Assembly: GCF_036985595.1 (NCBI RefSeq)
Contig: NZ_BTPU01000018.1
Coordinates: 1 to 64,000, forward strand
Reading direction: 5' to 3'
DNA from: Vallitalea maricola
GTDB lineage: Bacteria > Bacillota > Clostridia > Lachnospirales > Vallitaleaceae
Length of the DNA: 64,000 nucleotides
The position numbers were made by a program, and so were the translations under genes. How positions within the stretch are numbered: position 1 is the stretch's first letter; the number at the start of each line of letters is the position of its first letter. This document shows positions 46,388 through 56,657 of this stretch, piece after piece. The notes under the pieces are model-generated. The model worked only from the letters and a program-made list of their open reading frames with translations, did not search any database and had not been told where the DNA came from.

Positions 46388-47458
46388 TTAAGAATTATAT
46401 TCACCAGGTGTACAACCATAATATTTTTTGAAAACCTTATAAAAATAGGTGACATCTTTATATCCCAAATGCTTTGATATTTCTTTGTGGGCATTTCCTT
46501 TCTCAAGCAATTTGACTGCCTCTTCCATTTTCCTCTTCAAAATATAGTTACCTAAAGTGATACCATAATGACTTTTAAACGAGCTGCTTAAGTATTCTTT
46601 ACTGATAAAAAATCGTTCAGCCACATCACTTAAACTAATTTCTTCTCTATATGCCACATCAATATATTCTTTTGCTAAATCTACAATAGGCTTTTCTGTT
46701 TCTTTTATCTCATTATATCGATGATTAATTCCTGCTATGGTCAATTCTTCAACCCGCTCAAAATAATTGTTAATAAGCATTCCCTCTTTAACATCCATCT
46801 TCAGTTGATCATAGATTGCTCTAATCTCTTCATTTCTTTTAAGAACATCCATCATCTCTTCCCTTAGCACAGGTAAAAGGTAGTCATGTAAGAGTCGAAC
46901 AAAGATGCTTTGATCTTCACTGGTGTAATTTATTCTTTTTTTTAAATCTGCAAGCACAGTAGTCACCTTTGTTTTATCTGTACCTTTTAAAACTGAACGA
47001 AAGGCCTTAACTTTCTCAATAATATAGACAATAACTTCTTCTTCAAACAAATCATGAAGAGCCAATGTGGATGTGCTTTTTAGCAATGTCATTTCTTTTA
47101 CACATCTTTTCAATGCCTCATTCAACTCAACAGCATCAACTGGCTTTAGAATATACTCAATAGCTTGTGAGTGTATAGCCTGCCTCATATAGTCAAAGTT
47201 ATCATAACCGCTTATAACAATAATCTTTATCTCTTTAACTTTATCCTTTAAAGTCTTAAGAAAGTCTACACCATCCATATTGGACATTTGCATATCCGTA
47301 ATAACTATATCTGGATGTTCTTTTTCCACTAACTGAAGACCATCTATACCATTTTCTCCTTCCCCTACAATTTCAATTCCTAATTCATGCCATTGTCCCA
47401 AATTACGGATAATGCTTCTTGCCCACTTTTCATCATCAATAATAATTGCTTTTAGCAT
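46388..47458 (-). CDS. YesN-type response regulator, short form (locus 4)
   Basis: 356 residues. The receiver domain starts LKAIIIDDEKWARS, with phospho-acceptor Asp in DIVITDMQMSNMDG and Lys in YILKPVD. The AraC domain at the end reads SLSDVAERFFISKEYLSSSF and HKEISKHLGYKDVTYFYKVFKK. The middle region is only about 130 residues, much less than in the locus 1 regulator. It starts 1 bp after the kinase stop, with GAGGAGG inside the kinase 3' end. Confidence 0.93.
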   Translation of the reverse strand: MLKAIIIDDEKWARSIIRNLGQWHELGIEIVGEGENGIDGLQLVEKEHPDIVITDMQMSNMDGVDFLKTLKDKVKEIKIIVISGYDNFDYMRQAIHSQAIEYILKPVDAVELNEALKRCVKEMTLLKSTSTLALHDLFEEEVIVYIIEKVKAFRSVLKGTDKTKVTTVLADLKKRINYTSEDQSIFVRLLHDYLLPVLREEMMDVLKRNEEIRAIYDQLKMDVKEGMLINNYFERVEELTIAGINHRYNEIKETEKPIVDLAKEYIDVAYREEISLSDVAERFFISKEYLSSSFKSHYGITLGNYILKRKMEEAVKLLEKGNAHKEISKHLGYKDVTYFYKVFKKYYGCTPGEYNS

Positions 47459-47459
47459 A

Positions 47460-49268
47460 TCAAGCCTCCTCTTTTTTCTTAGTAGCTTTCATAATCATTG
47501 TAATTGTTGTATATTGACCTTCTTCACTTTCCACCTTTAAACCATAAGTTCTACCAAAATACATCTTTATCCGAGCATCAATATTTTTAAGTCCCAGGTT
47601 TTCGTTTTTATAAAAAGGAGCTTCTTCATCACCAATCAAATTTCTTTGAACCTCAAGCAGTCTACCTGCTGTAATCCCCTGACCATTATCTTTAACAGAT
47701 ACATATAGGTCACCTGTGTCTTGCCATATTCTCACATCAATTATCCACTCTCTTTCCGTTCTAACAAAACCATATTTAAAACAGTTTTCAACAATTGGCT
47801 GAATAGATAATTTGGGCATAAGAATTTGTTTTGTATTTTCAGGAACGTGAATATAAACTATTAACTTCTTGTCAAAACGCTTCTTCTGAATTTGCAGATA
47901 TTGTTCAACATTGGCAAGTTCCTGTTCCACTGTAACCAATTCTTCTGTTAGCTGCATATTATAACGCATCATTTTGCTGAAGGCACCAATGATCTCATAT
48001 ATTTCCATTGCCTCTTTTTCTACTGCCATTGCCCCAATCATCTGAAGCGTATTATACATAAAATGAGGATTAATCTGAGCTTGGAGAGCCATTAACTGAG
48101 CTGATTGAATTTCTATCCGCTGTTTATACTCCTTATCAATAAGATTCCTTATTTTATCAATCATAAACCGATAACTTTGTTCCAACACTTTTATTTCATC
48201 ATTTGTCTTTGCAATGGTTTCAGGTAATGCATCACTCACAAGTAAATCATCAATATTTTGCATAGACTTTGTTAAAGATCTAATAGGTTTCATTAACTGA
48301 GCACCAAAAAACAAAATAATCCCAATAATTATTATCCCCGTTAGAAGAATAATAACGAGTTGAGAAGACATTGTTTTCCTATAAAATTCTGTAGCAATAC
48401 TGGTAGGAATGGTTTTAACTAGATAAAGTTCCTCGGATAATCTACGATGAAAAACATATTCATCATTTATAATCAAATAACCTCCTTCATCTGATTCTTT
48501 TACGTATTCATAAATCTCATCACTATTATCTCGTTCTAATCCTTTATGTGTTTCATAAATAATCTTGCCTTCTCCATCAAGGAAGAATTCACGACTATTT
48601 TTTTCAGTATTAAGGAGCCCAGCGGCTCTTTCAAACAAGTTCCAATTCAGCTTAACGACTAATGCACTTATCACTTCCTGATTATCAAATCGTCGATATA
48701 TTTTCGTTAAATAAGGACCTTCAATTACCTGTCCCTTTTCCTTTTCTTTTATATTATATAATAACCCACCTTCATTTTTAAACAATTGATTTGTTTTGAA
48801 TTCATCATCGCTAATTTCATTAATTAAAAAATCTTGCTCATAGGAAGCACTAAATACCTTATTACTTTCAAAAGAATAATACCTCACAGTAATAAAGTCT
48901 CTAAAATTAGCGAATAAATATGCTTTTAGCTTTGTTCGAAAAAACTGAATACCTTCTTTTTGCCAAGAATCATTTTGATCTACTTTTGACGTATAAAACT
49001 GTACATTATTATCGAAAAAAAAGGCGGTAAGCGACTCGTCAATACGCTCCACATTACCATAGAATTCCCTATTCACCCATTCCATCTTAGATTCATTCTG
49101 AGTTAATATTTCCTGTTCCATAGCATCCTGAGAATTTTGTCTTGAAATAACTGCTGCCACCATTAAAGGAACGATGGCAACTGTCAAAGTCAATACAAAC
49201 AGTTTCATACGTATGCTACGAACCAATGGTGTTAATATGTATTTCTTTAAAAAGTACTTTAATCTCAT
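47460..49268 (-). CDS. YesM-type sensor histidine kinase (locus 4)
   Basis: 602 residues. TM segments near 22-42 and 300-322 flank an external sensor of about 255 residues. A HAMP segment follows (QLMKPIRSLTKSMQ), then the phospho-acceptor region ALQAQINPHFMYNTLQ and the ATPase motifs QPIVENCFKYGF, KDNGQGI and ENLGLKNIDARI. AAGAGGTG precedes the ATG. Kinase then regulator is the usual order and the opposite of locus 1. Confidence 0.93.
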   Translation of the reverse strand: MRLKYFLKKYILTPLVRSIRMKLFVLTLTVAIVPLMVAAVISRQNSQDAMEQEILTQNESKMEWVNREFYGNVERIDESLTAFFFDNNVQFYTSKVDQNDSWQKEGIQFFRTKLKAYLFANFRDFITVRYYSFESNKVFSASYEQDFLINEISDDEFKTNQLFKNEGGLLYNIKEKEKGQVIEGPYLTKIYRRFDNQEVISALVVKLNWNLFERAAGLLNTEKNSREFFLDGEGKIIYETHKGLERDNSDEIYEYVKESDEGGYLIINDEYVFHRRLSEELYLVKTIPTSIATEFYRKTMSSQLVIILLTGIIIIGIILFFGAQLMKPIRSLTKSMQNIDDLLVSDALPETIAKTNDEIKVLEQSYRFMIDKIRNLIDKEYKQRIEIQSAQLMALQAQINPHFMYNTLQMIGAMAVEKEAMEIYEIIGAFSKMMRYNMQLTEELVTVEQELANVEQYLQIQKKRFDKKLIVYIHVPENTKQILMPKLSIQPIVENCFKYGFVRTEREWIIDVRIWQDTGDLYVSVKDNGQGITAGRLLEVQRNLIGDEEAPFYKNENLGLKNIDARIKMYFGRTYGLKVESEEGQYTTITMIMKATKKKEEA

Positions 49269-49629
49269 TATTTTGACACCTCTTATTAAAGATTACATTC
49301 CTTGTGAAACTTCTAAATTTATCCTATTATATCAAAATTACTGACTTAATACTATTTGGTAATATTTTAACATTACAAGCTTTAATATTCACTTCTTCGT
49401 CTTCATAGAAATTTTCATACATGTGCTTTCGTATTCATAGTATGCAACAAATAAATAAAAGTATTAATTTACGTTAATTTCATTCTACTTGATGATGCAG
49501 AATCATGATTGTTTTCTATAAAAATGCAGAAGGTTTATATTCAACCTCCTGCTTCTATTTATACATATTTATTTATCTTACTTAGATATATATAATAGTA
49601 AGAACGCTAATACAACTATATCAGCATTT
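49269..49629. other. Intergenic region between GH3 and kinase
   Basis: Holds the GH3 terminator (49526-49552) and presumably the kinase promoter. No coding frame. Confidence 0.5.
49526..49552 (-). terminator. Terminator of the GH3 gene
   Basis: On the minus strand, GCAGGAGGTT pairs with AACCTTCTGC, followed by ATTTTTATAG. It separates GH3 from the kinase transcript. Confidence 0.7.
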
Positions 49630-51909
49630 TTATCTATTGAGTTCCTTCAAAAGCTCATTGATTTCATCCATCGAAATTGAGCCTCCAGCGAATCCTACTA
49701 GAGTTCTTAATGGTAAATCCTTCATCATGGCAGTCTTCATCTCTTCTGTGATTGCCTCCGATGCAGCTTCTGTCTTATCGTAACTATCATGTGAACCAAA
49801 AACTGCCTCCATGGACTCTAAATATGGCATGATTGCTTCTTTTCCCTTTTCATCACTTTGAATTTCACCTAATGTACTATTAAGTGAATATGTTCTAAGA
49901 AGTTTTCTTGTGGATTTTATAAATACAGTTTCATAACATCTGGCATCTCTTGATGATGCTCCAATTTCAATTCCATAATTACCCTGCTCAACATACCAAT
50001 CATTTAGCATAGTATTGAAGTAAGCGAATGAACGCTTGTCAAGAATAAACTCAACTTCTCTGCTCTCACCTGGATTCAATGCTACTTTCTCGTAACCTTT
50101 CAACTCCTTGACTGGTCTGATAGCATCTCCATCATCTGAAGGTGTCACATAAAGCTGGACAACCTCTTTACCAAATACATCGCCAGTATTTGTAACAGTG
50201 ACTTTTATCATTAACTCGTCTTGGTCTGTCATCTCACTCTTGTCTAGTATAAGATTATCATAAGTAAACGTTGTATAACTTAACCCATGTCCAAATGGAA
50301 ATAACACATCCATTTTTTTTGTTTCATAATAGCGGTAGCCAACAAATACACCTTCTCTGTATTCCACTATATCTTTTTCTCCTGTATAGTAGAGGAAGGA
50401 TGGATTGTCTTCAAGCTTGATAGGAAATGTTTCTGCCAACTTACCGCTAGGATTCACATCACCAAATAATATGTCAATGATTGCATCACCAACAGCCTGT
50501 CCCGCCAGATATGCTTCGAGAATACCTTTAACCTTGTTGACCCAAGGCATTTCAACTGGCGATCCGTTGTGTAGGACAACAACAGTGTTTGGTTGAAGGT
50601 TTGTAACCGCTTCAATCAGTTGATTGTGGCTTTCAGGTAATTTCATATGACGGCGATCATACCCTTCACATTCGTAACTATCAGGTAACCCTGCAAATAC
50701 AACAGCTACATCGGCATTTTTTGCTGCTTCTACAGCATTATTAATTAATACAGCATCTATTTCGTCCTTATCTAGATCATATCCTTTCGAATATATCACT
50801 TCAATACCTTTGATTGCTGATCCCGAATCTACTACATTACTGATTTTATGGCTATTGATGTGGGAGCTTCCTCCCCCTTGAAATCTTGGCTTTATTGCAA
50901 ATTCACCTATAAAAGCAATTTTTTGGTTTACCTTCAATGGAAGGATACCTTCATTTTTTAAAAGCACCATGGATTCTCCAGCAATCCTGCGAGCAATCTC
51001 ATGATCTGCATCTCTGTCAAATACAGCATCATGATTACGATTGTTCTCGAAATGCTCAACTATATTCAAGATTCTTTCAACTGATGTATCAAGCACTTTC
51101 TCATCAAGTACTCCATCTTTTACAGCAGTCACCAATTTGGCATCATTTATACCACCTGATGAAGGCATCTCAAGGTCAAGCCCTGCCTTAACACCCTCAA
51201 CACGGTCATTGACTGCACCCCAGTCACTTACAACAAATCCGTCAAAATCCCATTCATCTCTAAGAACCTCTGTAAGAAATCTTCGGTTTTCAGACGCATA
51301 AGTACCATTAATTTTATTATATGAACACATGACAGTCCAGGGTTTTGCTTCTTTGACTGCATTTTCAAAGCTGGCAAGATAAATTTCTCGCAACGTTCGC
51401 TCATCCACTCGTGAATCTGACGTCAAACGACGATATTCCTGATTGTTAGCAAGAAAATGCTTTATGCTAGTTCCGACTCCCTGACTTTGAATACCATTGA
51501 TTTGTGAAGCTGCCATTGTCGATGAAAGATAAGGATCTTCTGAAAAATACTCAAAGTTCCGTCCACAAAGTGGTGAACGTTTGATATTCACTGCCGGTCC
51601 AAGAATGACTGCAACACCTTCAGCCTGGCATTCATTCCCTAATGTTCTTCCCATTTCATAAATCAGTTCTCTATCAAAAGAGGATGCTACCGTACATCCT
51701 GTTGGAAAACAAACAGCCTTAATACTGTCATTAATTCCCAAGCTATTCCATTCTTTATCCTGTTTTCGAAGTCCGTGGGGACCGTCTGATACCATAATTG
51801 CATGGACATTAAGTCGTTCCACTTCTTTTGTGTGCCAAAAGTCAGCACCTGAGCACAAACCGGCTTTTTTTTCAAGTTTCATTTTATTGATTAATTTCTT
51901 CTTTTCCAT
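49630..51909 (-). CDS. GH3 beta-glucosidase
   Basis: 759 residues, cytoplasmic. The order is TIM barrel, alpha/beta sandwich, then fibronectin-III-like domain. VSDGPHGLR (40-48), KRSPLCGRNFEYFSEDP, the KH pair at 150-151 and the nucleophile Asp229 in GFVVSDWGAV are all present. The general-acid domain runs from about 320 and contains GGGSSHIN. The fibronectin-like end begins near 565 (VTVTNTGDVFGKEVVQLYV). The length matches BglB-type enzymes. It removes terminal beta-linked glucose, or xylose, from imported oligosaccharides. AGGGGAA precedes the ATG. It is transcribed separately from the kinase by virtue of the terminator. Confidence 0.94.
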   Translation of the reverse strand: MEKKKLINKMKLEKKAGLCSGADFWHTKEVERLNVHAIMVSDGPHGLRKQDKEWNSLGINDSIKAVCFPTGCTVASSFDRELIYEMGRTLGNECQAEGVAVILGPAVNIKRSPLCGRNFEYFSEDPYLSSTMAASQINGIQSQGVGTSIKHFLANNQEYRRLTSDSRVDERTLREIYLASFENAVKEAKPWTVMCSYNKINGTYASENRRFLTEVLRDEWDFDGFVVSDWGAVNDRVEGVKAGLDLEMPSSGGINDAKLVTAVKDGVLDEKVLDTSVERILNIVEHFENNRNHDAVFDRDADHEIARRIAGESMVLLKNEGILPLKVNQKIAFIGEFAIKPRFQGGGSSHINSHKISNVVDSGSAIKGIEVIYSKGYDLDKDEIDAVLINNAVEAAKNADVAVVFAGLPDSYECEGYDRRHMKLPESHNQLIEAVTNLQPNTVVVLHNGSPVEMPWVNKVKGILEAYLAGQAVGDAIIDILFGDVNPSGKLAETFPIKLEDNPSFLYYTGEKDIVEYREGVFVGYRYYETKKMDVLFPFGHGLSYTTFTYDNLILDKSEMTDQDELMIKVTVTNTGDVFGKEVVQLYVTPSDDGDAIRPVKELKGYEKVALNPGESREVEFILDKRSFAYFNTMLNDWYVEQGNYGIEIGASSRDARCYETVFIKSTRKLLRTYSLNSTLGEIQSDEKGKEAIMPYLESMEAVFGSHDSYDKTEAASEAITEEMKTAMMKDLPLRTLVGFAGGSISMDEINELLKELNR

Positions 51910-52018
51910 TAATATTCCCCTTCTAATAATATTAAAATATAATCTATTATTATTTTACTGAAGATAGGAAATGAATTATATCAGAATTTTTCACTTATTG
52001 TCATGATTTTTACGAGCT

Positions 52019-53251
52019 TCAAAATTCTGCTGGATGATGCTTCCTTCTGTATTCCCTAGGCGTCATACCTGTAGTGCTCTTAAACACATAACCAAAATGA
52101 CTCTGAGAACTATAATTCAGGTATTCTGCAATCTCTGCTATTGTCTTGTCGGAAAACTTAAGCATTTCTTCTGCAATCTTTATTTTTTGTTTATGAATGT
52201 ACTCGGAAAACGTCATACCCACATGTTCTGAGAAAATTCTTGAAAGGTATGCCGGATTCATTCCAAGATCATTGGCCATATCTGACAATCTTATCTTATT
52301 AAATATATTCTTTTGAATGCCTTTCTTACAATCTTCAACATAGATATTAAGTGTTTTACCTTCATTACTATTTTTGACAAGCTTTGTGAATTCCAGTAAC
52401 GACTCTGACCTTATTTTCATGAACTCACTAACATATCTGCATTTAGATATTTTTTTGAGAAACATATCACTCAAAAGAAAACTCTCTGAAGAAGAGACAC
52501 CCGCTTCAATAGCAATTCTTGAAATAACTGCTATACCTACTACCGCCATATATTCCTCATTCTTTAAATAGTCGTTATCAATTACAAGTGGATACTTAGG
52601 TGCGGGAAAGTTTACGTATTCTTTCATCCTCTCTACATCACCATTTCGTAAAATCTCCCAGAAGAACTGTTCTTCTGAATAGGCGTGATTCATCTGAAGT
52701 TCATCTTCTATTCTTAATCGGTATTTAGTCTTATTCGTATCCCTTTCATATAGTTTATCTGAATGTTCCTCATCTTCTTTCTTGCCACAAACAGATATGT
52801 CCGCTAGTTCAAACAATTGGTCAACTGTAATGATTTTATCATTCACCACTGACATAAAGAAGGATACTGTAGAAAAAATTCTTCTCATACTGCACATGAA
52901 AATCTTGGAAACGCTGTCTTTATGCTCTATTATTCTGTTAAATAAATTCACTTCATGAAAGTTCATATTCCTATAACATACAGGTCCCCAGAAGAAATAA
53001 CTGTCACTGTTATCTGGTCTGAATCCGCACATACATATAGGTAATTTTTCAAGTTTTGTATAAGCTACATTGCTGTCTTTCAGCTTAGAGAATAACGTAT
53101 CAACCATCTCACGGTGGTAGTGCAGTAATTCTAAGCTATCTGGACATGAATAGCACCGCAATAATTCCCCTGCACTGCTGTATTCATATGAAGGAATATC
53201 ACTCAAATCAGATAGCATTGTTGCCAAATATCCATTATTAATGAGAATCAC
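52019..53251 (-). CDS. AraC-family transcriptional regulator (locus 4)
   Basis: 410 residues. The C-terminal AraC domain (310-405) has both helix-turn-helix units: RLSDMANDLGMNPAYLSRIF and IAEIAEYLNYSSQSHFGYVFK. The first about 300 residues match no domain I can name. They contain several Cys and aromatic clusters and resemble the sensing part of regulators next to GH genes. The start is a GTG at 53251 with a weak AAATAGG; an ATG 11 codons later is possible. Being upstream of GH3 it probably controls that gene. Confidence 0.88.
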   Translation of the reverse strand: MILINNGYLATMLSDLSDIPSYEYSSAGELLRCYSCPDSLELLHYHREMVDTLFSKLKDSNVAYTKLEKLPICMCGFRPDNSDSYFFWGPVCYRNMNFHEVNLFNRIIEHKDSVSKIFMCSMRRIFSTVSFFMSVVNDKIITVDQLFELADISVCGKKEDEEHSDKLYERDTNKTKYRLRIEDELQMNHAYSEEQFFWEILRNGDVERMKEYVNFPAPKYPLVIDNDYLKNEEYMAVVGIAVISRIAIEAGVSSSESFLLSDMFLKKISKCRYVSEFMKIRSESLLEFTKLVKNSNEGKTLNIYVEDCKKGIQKNIFNKIRLSDMANDLGMNPAYLSRIFSEHVGMTFSEYIHKQKIKIAEEMLKFSDKTIAEIAEYLNYSSQSHFGYVFKSTTGMTPREYRRKHHPAEF

Positions 53252-53379
53252 CTATTTCTTCAAATTATTCAAGTATTCAACCAAGTCTATGATCCTTATA
53301 TTATCACCTAAAGTAACTACAAGTCAAATAAATACTTTCCACTGCTCTTATGGCTAGTATAGGCATTTGCAAATAACTA

Positions 53380-53876
53380 TTATATTAATTCTGAACGCAT
53401 TTTCTCTATCCAATCCAGTTCATTTTGAAGAGATTAAAAAATATTTTCATATATTTTTTCCCAAAGAAATTTTTCTCTTGAGGATCTGTTAGGAATATAA
53501 CTTTCTCTCCTTTTCTTTTCCTTTTCCATGAGCAGCGTGTTTCTTATTTTTTCCTCATACTTTACTAATAGTTGAACAAGTTCCTCATCAGTAATCATAT
53601 CTGCCCAAGCCAACTGAATTAAAAATGTCTTCCTCCACTCAGGCTCATCAGGAATATCCAATATAGCCTTTCTTAGTTCTTTAAGTCCTTTTTCTGTTAT
53701 AGAATATACTTTTCGTGACGGCGTATTTTCCTGATATTGGACTTCGGTTATTGCAAGCCCGTCCTTACTCAGTCGTGTTAAGGCTTTATATATGATTGCT
53801 CAAATATTTTTTTTAGGTCATAGCCAGATAATGACTTCCAGCTCAAAAGACCTAAAATTGCACTTTCAATGTTCAT
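53380..53876 (-). pseudogene. PadR-family regulator, disrupted
   Basis: ATG 53876 begins MNIESAILGLLSWKSLSGYD, then KKIFEQS, the PadR N-terminus. Near 53790-53796 a deletion of roughly ten codons with a frame change removes the turn before the recognition helix. In the other frame it continues YKALTRLSKDGLAITEV and VYSITEKGLKELRKAI, then the C-terminal coiled helix. An in-frame TAA near 53433 interrupts SLQNELDWIEKMRSELI, whose own stop is at 53380. At least two lesions, so it is dead. Confidence 0.85.
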
Positions 53877-53983
53877 ATCACCACATCCTTCTTAATTTTT
53901 AGTAATTATTTCTTACTCCACTTATTCTTAATTTTACCCGATAAGCTTAGTCACCATACCAGCTCCTACTGTACTTCTGGTTA

Positions 53984-54127
53984 TCAAGATTTCCTATTGA
54001 GCTTTCAGGAGGGGAGCTTCTGCGGTTTTGCATTGTAAGAGCTTTGCATCCATATATAATAGCCGATGAAATGACCACAATGCTTGATGCTGTTACTCAA
54101 GCAGCCATATGGAGAGAGTTACAGTAG
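53984..54127 (+). pseudogene. ABC transporter ATPase remnant (Opp/Nik type)
   Basis: The plus strand reads SRFPIELSGGELLRFCIVRA then LHPYIIADEMTTMLDAVTQA and AIWRELQ, ending in TAG. LSGGE is the ABC signature and YIIADE is a Walker B ending in the catalytic Glu. The form ELSGGE.QRFCI.RAL..KP..IIADE is typical of oligopeptide/nickel import ATPases. A few codons are missing between RAL and HPYII. Walker A and the D/H-loop regions are absent. Confidence 0.7.
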
Positions 54128-54168
54128 TACAATGATCTCCATAACGAAAAACATTTGTAAAGATATTG

Positions 54169-54491
54169 TCAAATAGTCTTTTCTTCTATATCCCCTCCTT
54201 TCATATGGTGAATACAATTAATGATATAGTCTAAATAGGATAAACGTCTTTTTATAATGATGCTTATAAAACCTATATAAAGAATAGAGCAAAGAATCAT
54301 GTTTAAAATTAATAGCATATCCTTTAACTATAAGTATCTGTATGTCTTAGGTTTAAAAAATTGTCAATATACTAAAATGATAATTTATGTAATATGAAGA
54401 AAGTCACTACGAATAAAGGTAAAATTTTAAGAGAAACCAATAAAAACCACTTAATGATTTTTTTATATTGCTTATGCTTAATAGACAACAT
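54169..54491 (-). pseudogene. Histidine kinase remnant (TM1, TM2 and HAMP start)
   Basis: ATG 54491 begins MLSIKHKQYKKIIKWFLLVS, followed by one TM helix and a stop near 54372. Further on, in another frame, LLILNMILCSILYIGF is a second TM helix and KRRLSYLDYIINCIHHMKGG looks like the start of a HAMP or dimer region, ending at TGA 54169. The kinase core is missing. The start overlaps the regulator remnant by 14 bp, the normal arrangement for an OmpR-type pair. Confidence 0.65.
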
Positions 54492-54893
54492 AACCATTTC
54501 CCCATACAGTATGAATATATTAGTATTCTGAATCGATGGCTTGCAGCTTCTTTCGTATATTTTTAATGTGAACCACCACATTATTATTTGAAGACAGTAT
54601 AAATTTCTCTCCCCATACGTTTTCAAAAATTTCCTTCACACTAACACTGTTGCTCTATTACTAACGAGGTAGAGTAAGGTCTTGTATTCAATGTCAGTAA
54701 ATCTAACTTGAATGTGATTTATGGTAACTTTATTCATATTTTTACTGATAAAAAGATTGTGGATACGTATTCCTGATAATTGCCTGTTAGCCTTTTCTCG
54801 TCTTGACAACGCAAACACTCTTTCAAGTAATTCTTTCGACGAAAAAGGCTTTATCATATAATCATCACCACCACATAATAATCCTTTAACCAT
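54478..54893 (-). pseudogene. OmpR-family response regulator remnant
   Basis: The second half of the receiver domain (VKGLLCGGDDYMIKPFSSKE) is followed by the winged-helix domain. A frame change at about 54645 (ATVL to SVKEIFENVWGEKFIL) and a nonsense codon (DSEY, stop, YIHTVWGNGYVVY) break it. It ends at TAA 54478. The N-terminal half is lost just where the IS3 fragment begins. Confidence 0.75.
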
Positions 54894-54955
54894 ATCTCCT
54901 CACTTGATTTTGCAGAAAAAAACGAAAGAACTTTATAAAATCTACACCTTAAATA

Positions 54956-55352
54956 ACTGCTGAAAATGTATTGAACAGAGAGTTCTACGCAGATGATTTC
55001 GGGAAGAAATGGCTAACTGACGTTACGGAAATGAAATATGGACTAGGAAGCAAAGCTTATCTTAGTGCCATACTTGATCTTGCAGACAAGATCCTCAAAA
55101 AAGTTTAAGAAAAAACTGAATGATGCCGGAATGTCTAGAGTATCCAGATGCATAGACAACGGACCAATGGAAACCTTTTGGGGAATGATTAAATCAGAAA
55201 CGTATTACTTGAAGGAACTTAACACATACGATGAATTGGAACAAGCAGTTATCGATTACATAGATTATTATAACAACTACCGATATCAAAAACGCCTTAA
55301 CTGTATGACACCGATGGAATACAGAGATTATTTACAAAACAAAGCAGCATAA
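54956..55352 (+). mobile_element. IS3-family transposase fragment
   Basis: TAENVLNREFYADDFGKKWL and TDVTEMKYGLGSKAYLSAIL are the DDE integrase domain start of IS3/IS150 transposases. The frame then breaks near 55068 after a deletion of most of the core. It resumes KFKKKLNDAGMSRVSRCIDN and GPMETFWGMIKSETYYL, whose Glu is the last DDE residue, and ends normally at 55352. The orfA part is absent. A hairpin (ATATCTCCAAC inverted, 55356-55392) and a TGTCTACTTG end at about 55416 mark the right terminus. No left terminus is found. Confidence 0.85.
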
Positions 55353-55508
55353 AAATATCTCCAACCACTTCATAAAATAGTTGGAGATATAATAACCTTT
55401 TATTTTTTCCACTGTCTACTTGGCAGAAATCCATAACTTCTAGTATAGACAAAGACACAAGTAATCATTCAAGATAGAAAATATAAAAACTATCATTATC
55501 AATAATAA

Positions 55509-56246
55509 TTATTTGCTATATCCTTTATTAATAATATTCCTTAATTCCTCTTTTATCTCATCACTTGCATACTCTCCACCATGATAGCAAATAATTTTTT
55601 CAATATCATAGTTGAAAACTTTTTCTAGTGATTTTATTTCCTCTTCTTCATCTAACACAAAACGTTTATCAGCAATACCCAGCACACCACCCTCAGAAAT
55701 TAACATATCTCCGCTAATCAAAGTTTTTTCAGGCTCAATATATAATGAGATATGTCCTGGCATATGCCCCGGAGTCTCAATAACTTTTACTCCCTCACTT
55801 ATTATTTCACCATCAGATAATGTGGTAGCATGCTCCAAATATTGGACGCTTCTCAACATTTGGATAAACCCATCATTGTATGTTTTAGCCTCACCTTTTA
55901 ACGACTCTCCATTTATTTCAGCCTGTTCTAACCGTAATGATTTCTTCTTTCCTAAAACATAGGGTATTTGATTATTGGAACATTTCACTTCAACATTAGG
56001 ATATTTTGTAACAAGTTCTTTTATAGCCCCCATATGGTCATGGTCATGATGTGTCAAAATGACTTGACTAAGATTATGTATATCTAATCCTAATTCATCA
56101 AAAGTTTTTTCAATAGCTGGCAAAGACATTGGATATCCTACATCAATCATTATTAAATTATCATTATTTTTTATTACAACAGGATAGATATAAAATCTCA
56201 TTTGCCCCATTTCAAATAGTAAGCGTAGCGTAATTATTTCTGTCAT
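55509..56246 (-). CDS. MBL-fold metallo-hydrolase
   Basis: 245 residues. The metal motif is ILTHHDHDHMGA, the THxDxDHxG variant; further ligands are the His in ETPGHMPGHISLY, the Asp in LISGDMLIS and the His in IICYHGGEY. All elements of a dinuclear hydrolase are present. Substrates in this superfamily range from lactones to thioesters and cannot be told here. GGAGGTA precedes the ATG. It is the only intact gene between two groups of remnants. Confidence 0.88.
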   Translation of the reverse strand: MTEIITLRLLFEMGQMRFYIYPVVIKNNDNLIMIDVGYPMSLPAIEKTFDELGLDIHNLSQVILTHHDHDHMGAIKELVTKYPNVEVKCSNNQIPYVLGKKKSLRLEQAEINGESLKGEAKTYNDGFIQMLRSVQYLEHATTLSDGEIISEGVKVIETPGHMPGHISLYIEPEKTLISGDMLISEGGVLGIADKRFVLDEEEEIKSLEKVFNYDIEKIICYHGGEYASDEIKEELRNIINKGYSK

Positions 56247-56511
56247 TAGTATACCTCCATTTAAATAATTTTTCTAACTTCTTGTTTTTCAACATTCCAT
56301 TTCCAACAGCAAGTACTTATATTATTATTGTAAATAATACTGTTTTTTTCTATTCCTTCGTCTTCTTTTATTAAACATTTTATTTAACATATGTATATAT
56401 TATCCTAAGATACTATATACTTTTTGCTGCTTTCTTAGCTTTCTATAAATTTTAATCTCTCTTCGTTTTCATCTTGGATGTCATACTCTTGTAAAAGAGC
56501 AGCAATAATAT
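56247..56511. other. AT-rich spacer
   Basis: No coding frame or structure that I can support, apart from the promoter that the MBL-fold gene must have here. Confidence 0.4.
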
Positions 56512-56657
56512 CATTATTCTATCTTATAACGATTATTTTGTTTAATTCTTTTTCATTAATTTCAATGTCAGCTTCTTCCACTAGACTATTTATATATTCT
56601 TCATACTTATCCTTTGAATAATTGATTCTTACATAATCTTTTACTTCTTCAAAGGAT
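56512..56657 (-). pseudogene. Truncated copy of the foldase gene 3' end
   Basis: 146 bp match 32731-32876 with 6 mismatches (about 96%). It encodes the last about 45 residues of the SurA/PpiC-like protein (SFEEVKDYVRINYSKDKYEE to the stop). The protein differences are only His to Tyr and a Met-Ile to Ile-Val change near the end; the other coding differences are silent. The copy begins abruptly at the end of an amidase remnant. Confidence 0.8.

Noticed and set aside
54956..55430. Complete IS3 element
   Set aside because: The orfA, most of the DDE core and the left terminal repeat are missing, so it is a fragment.
55509..56246. MBL-fold gene as an antibiotic-resistance beta-lactamase
   Set aside because: It has no signal peptide and the metal motif is of the general hydrolase type, so there is no support for beta-lactamase function.
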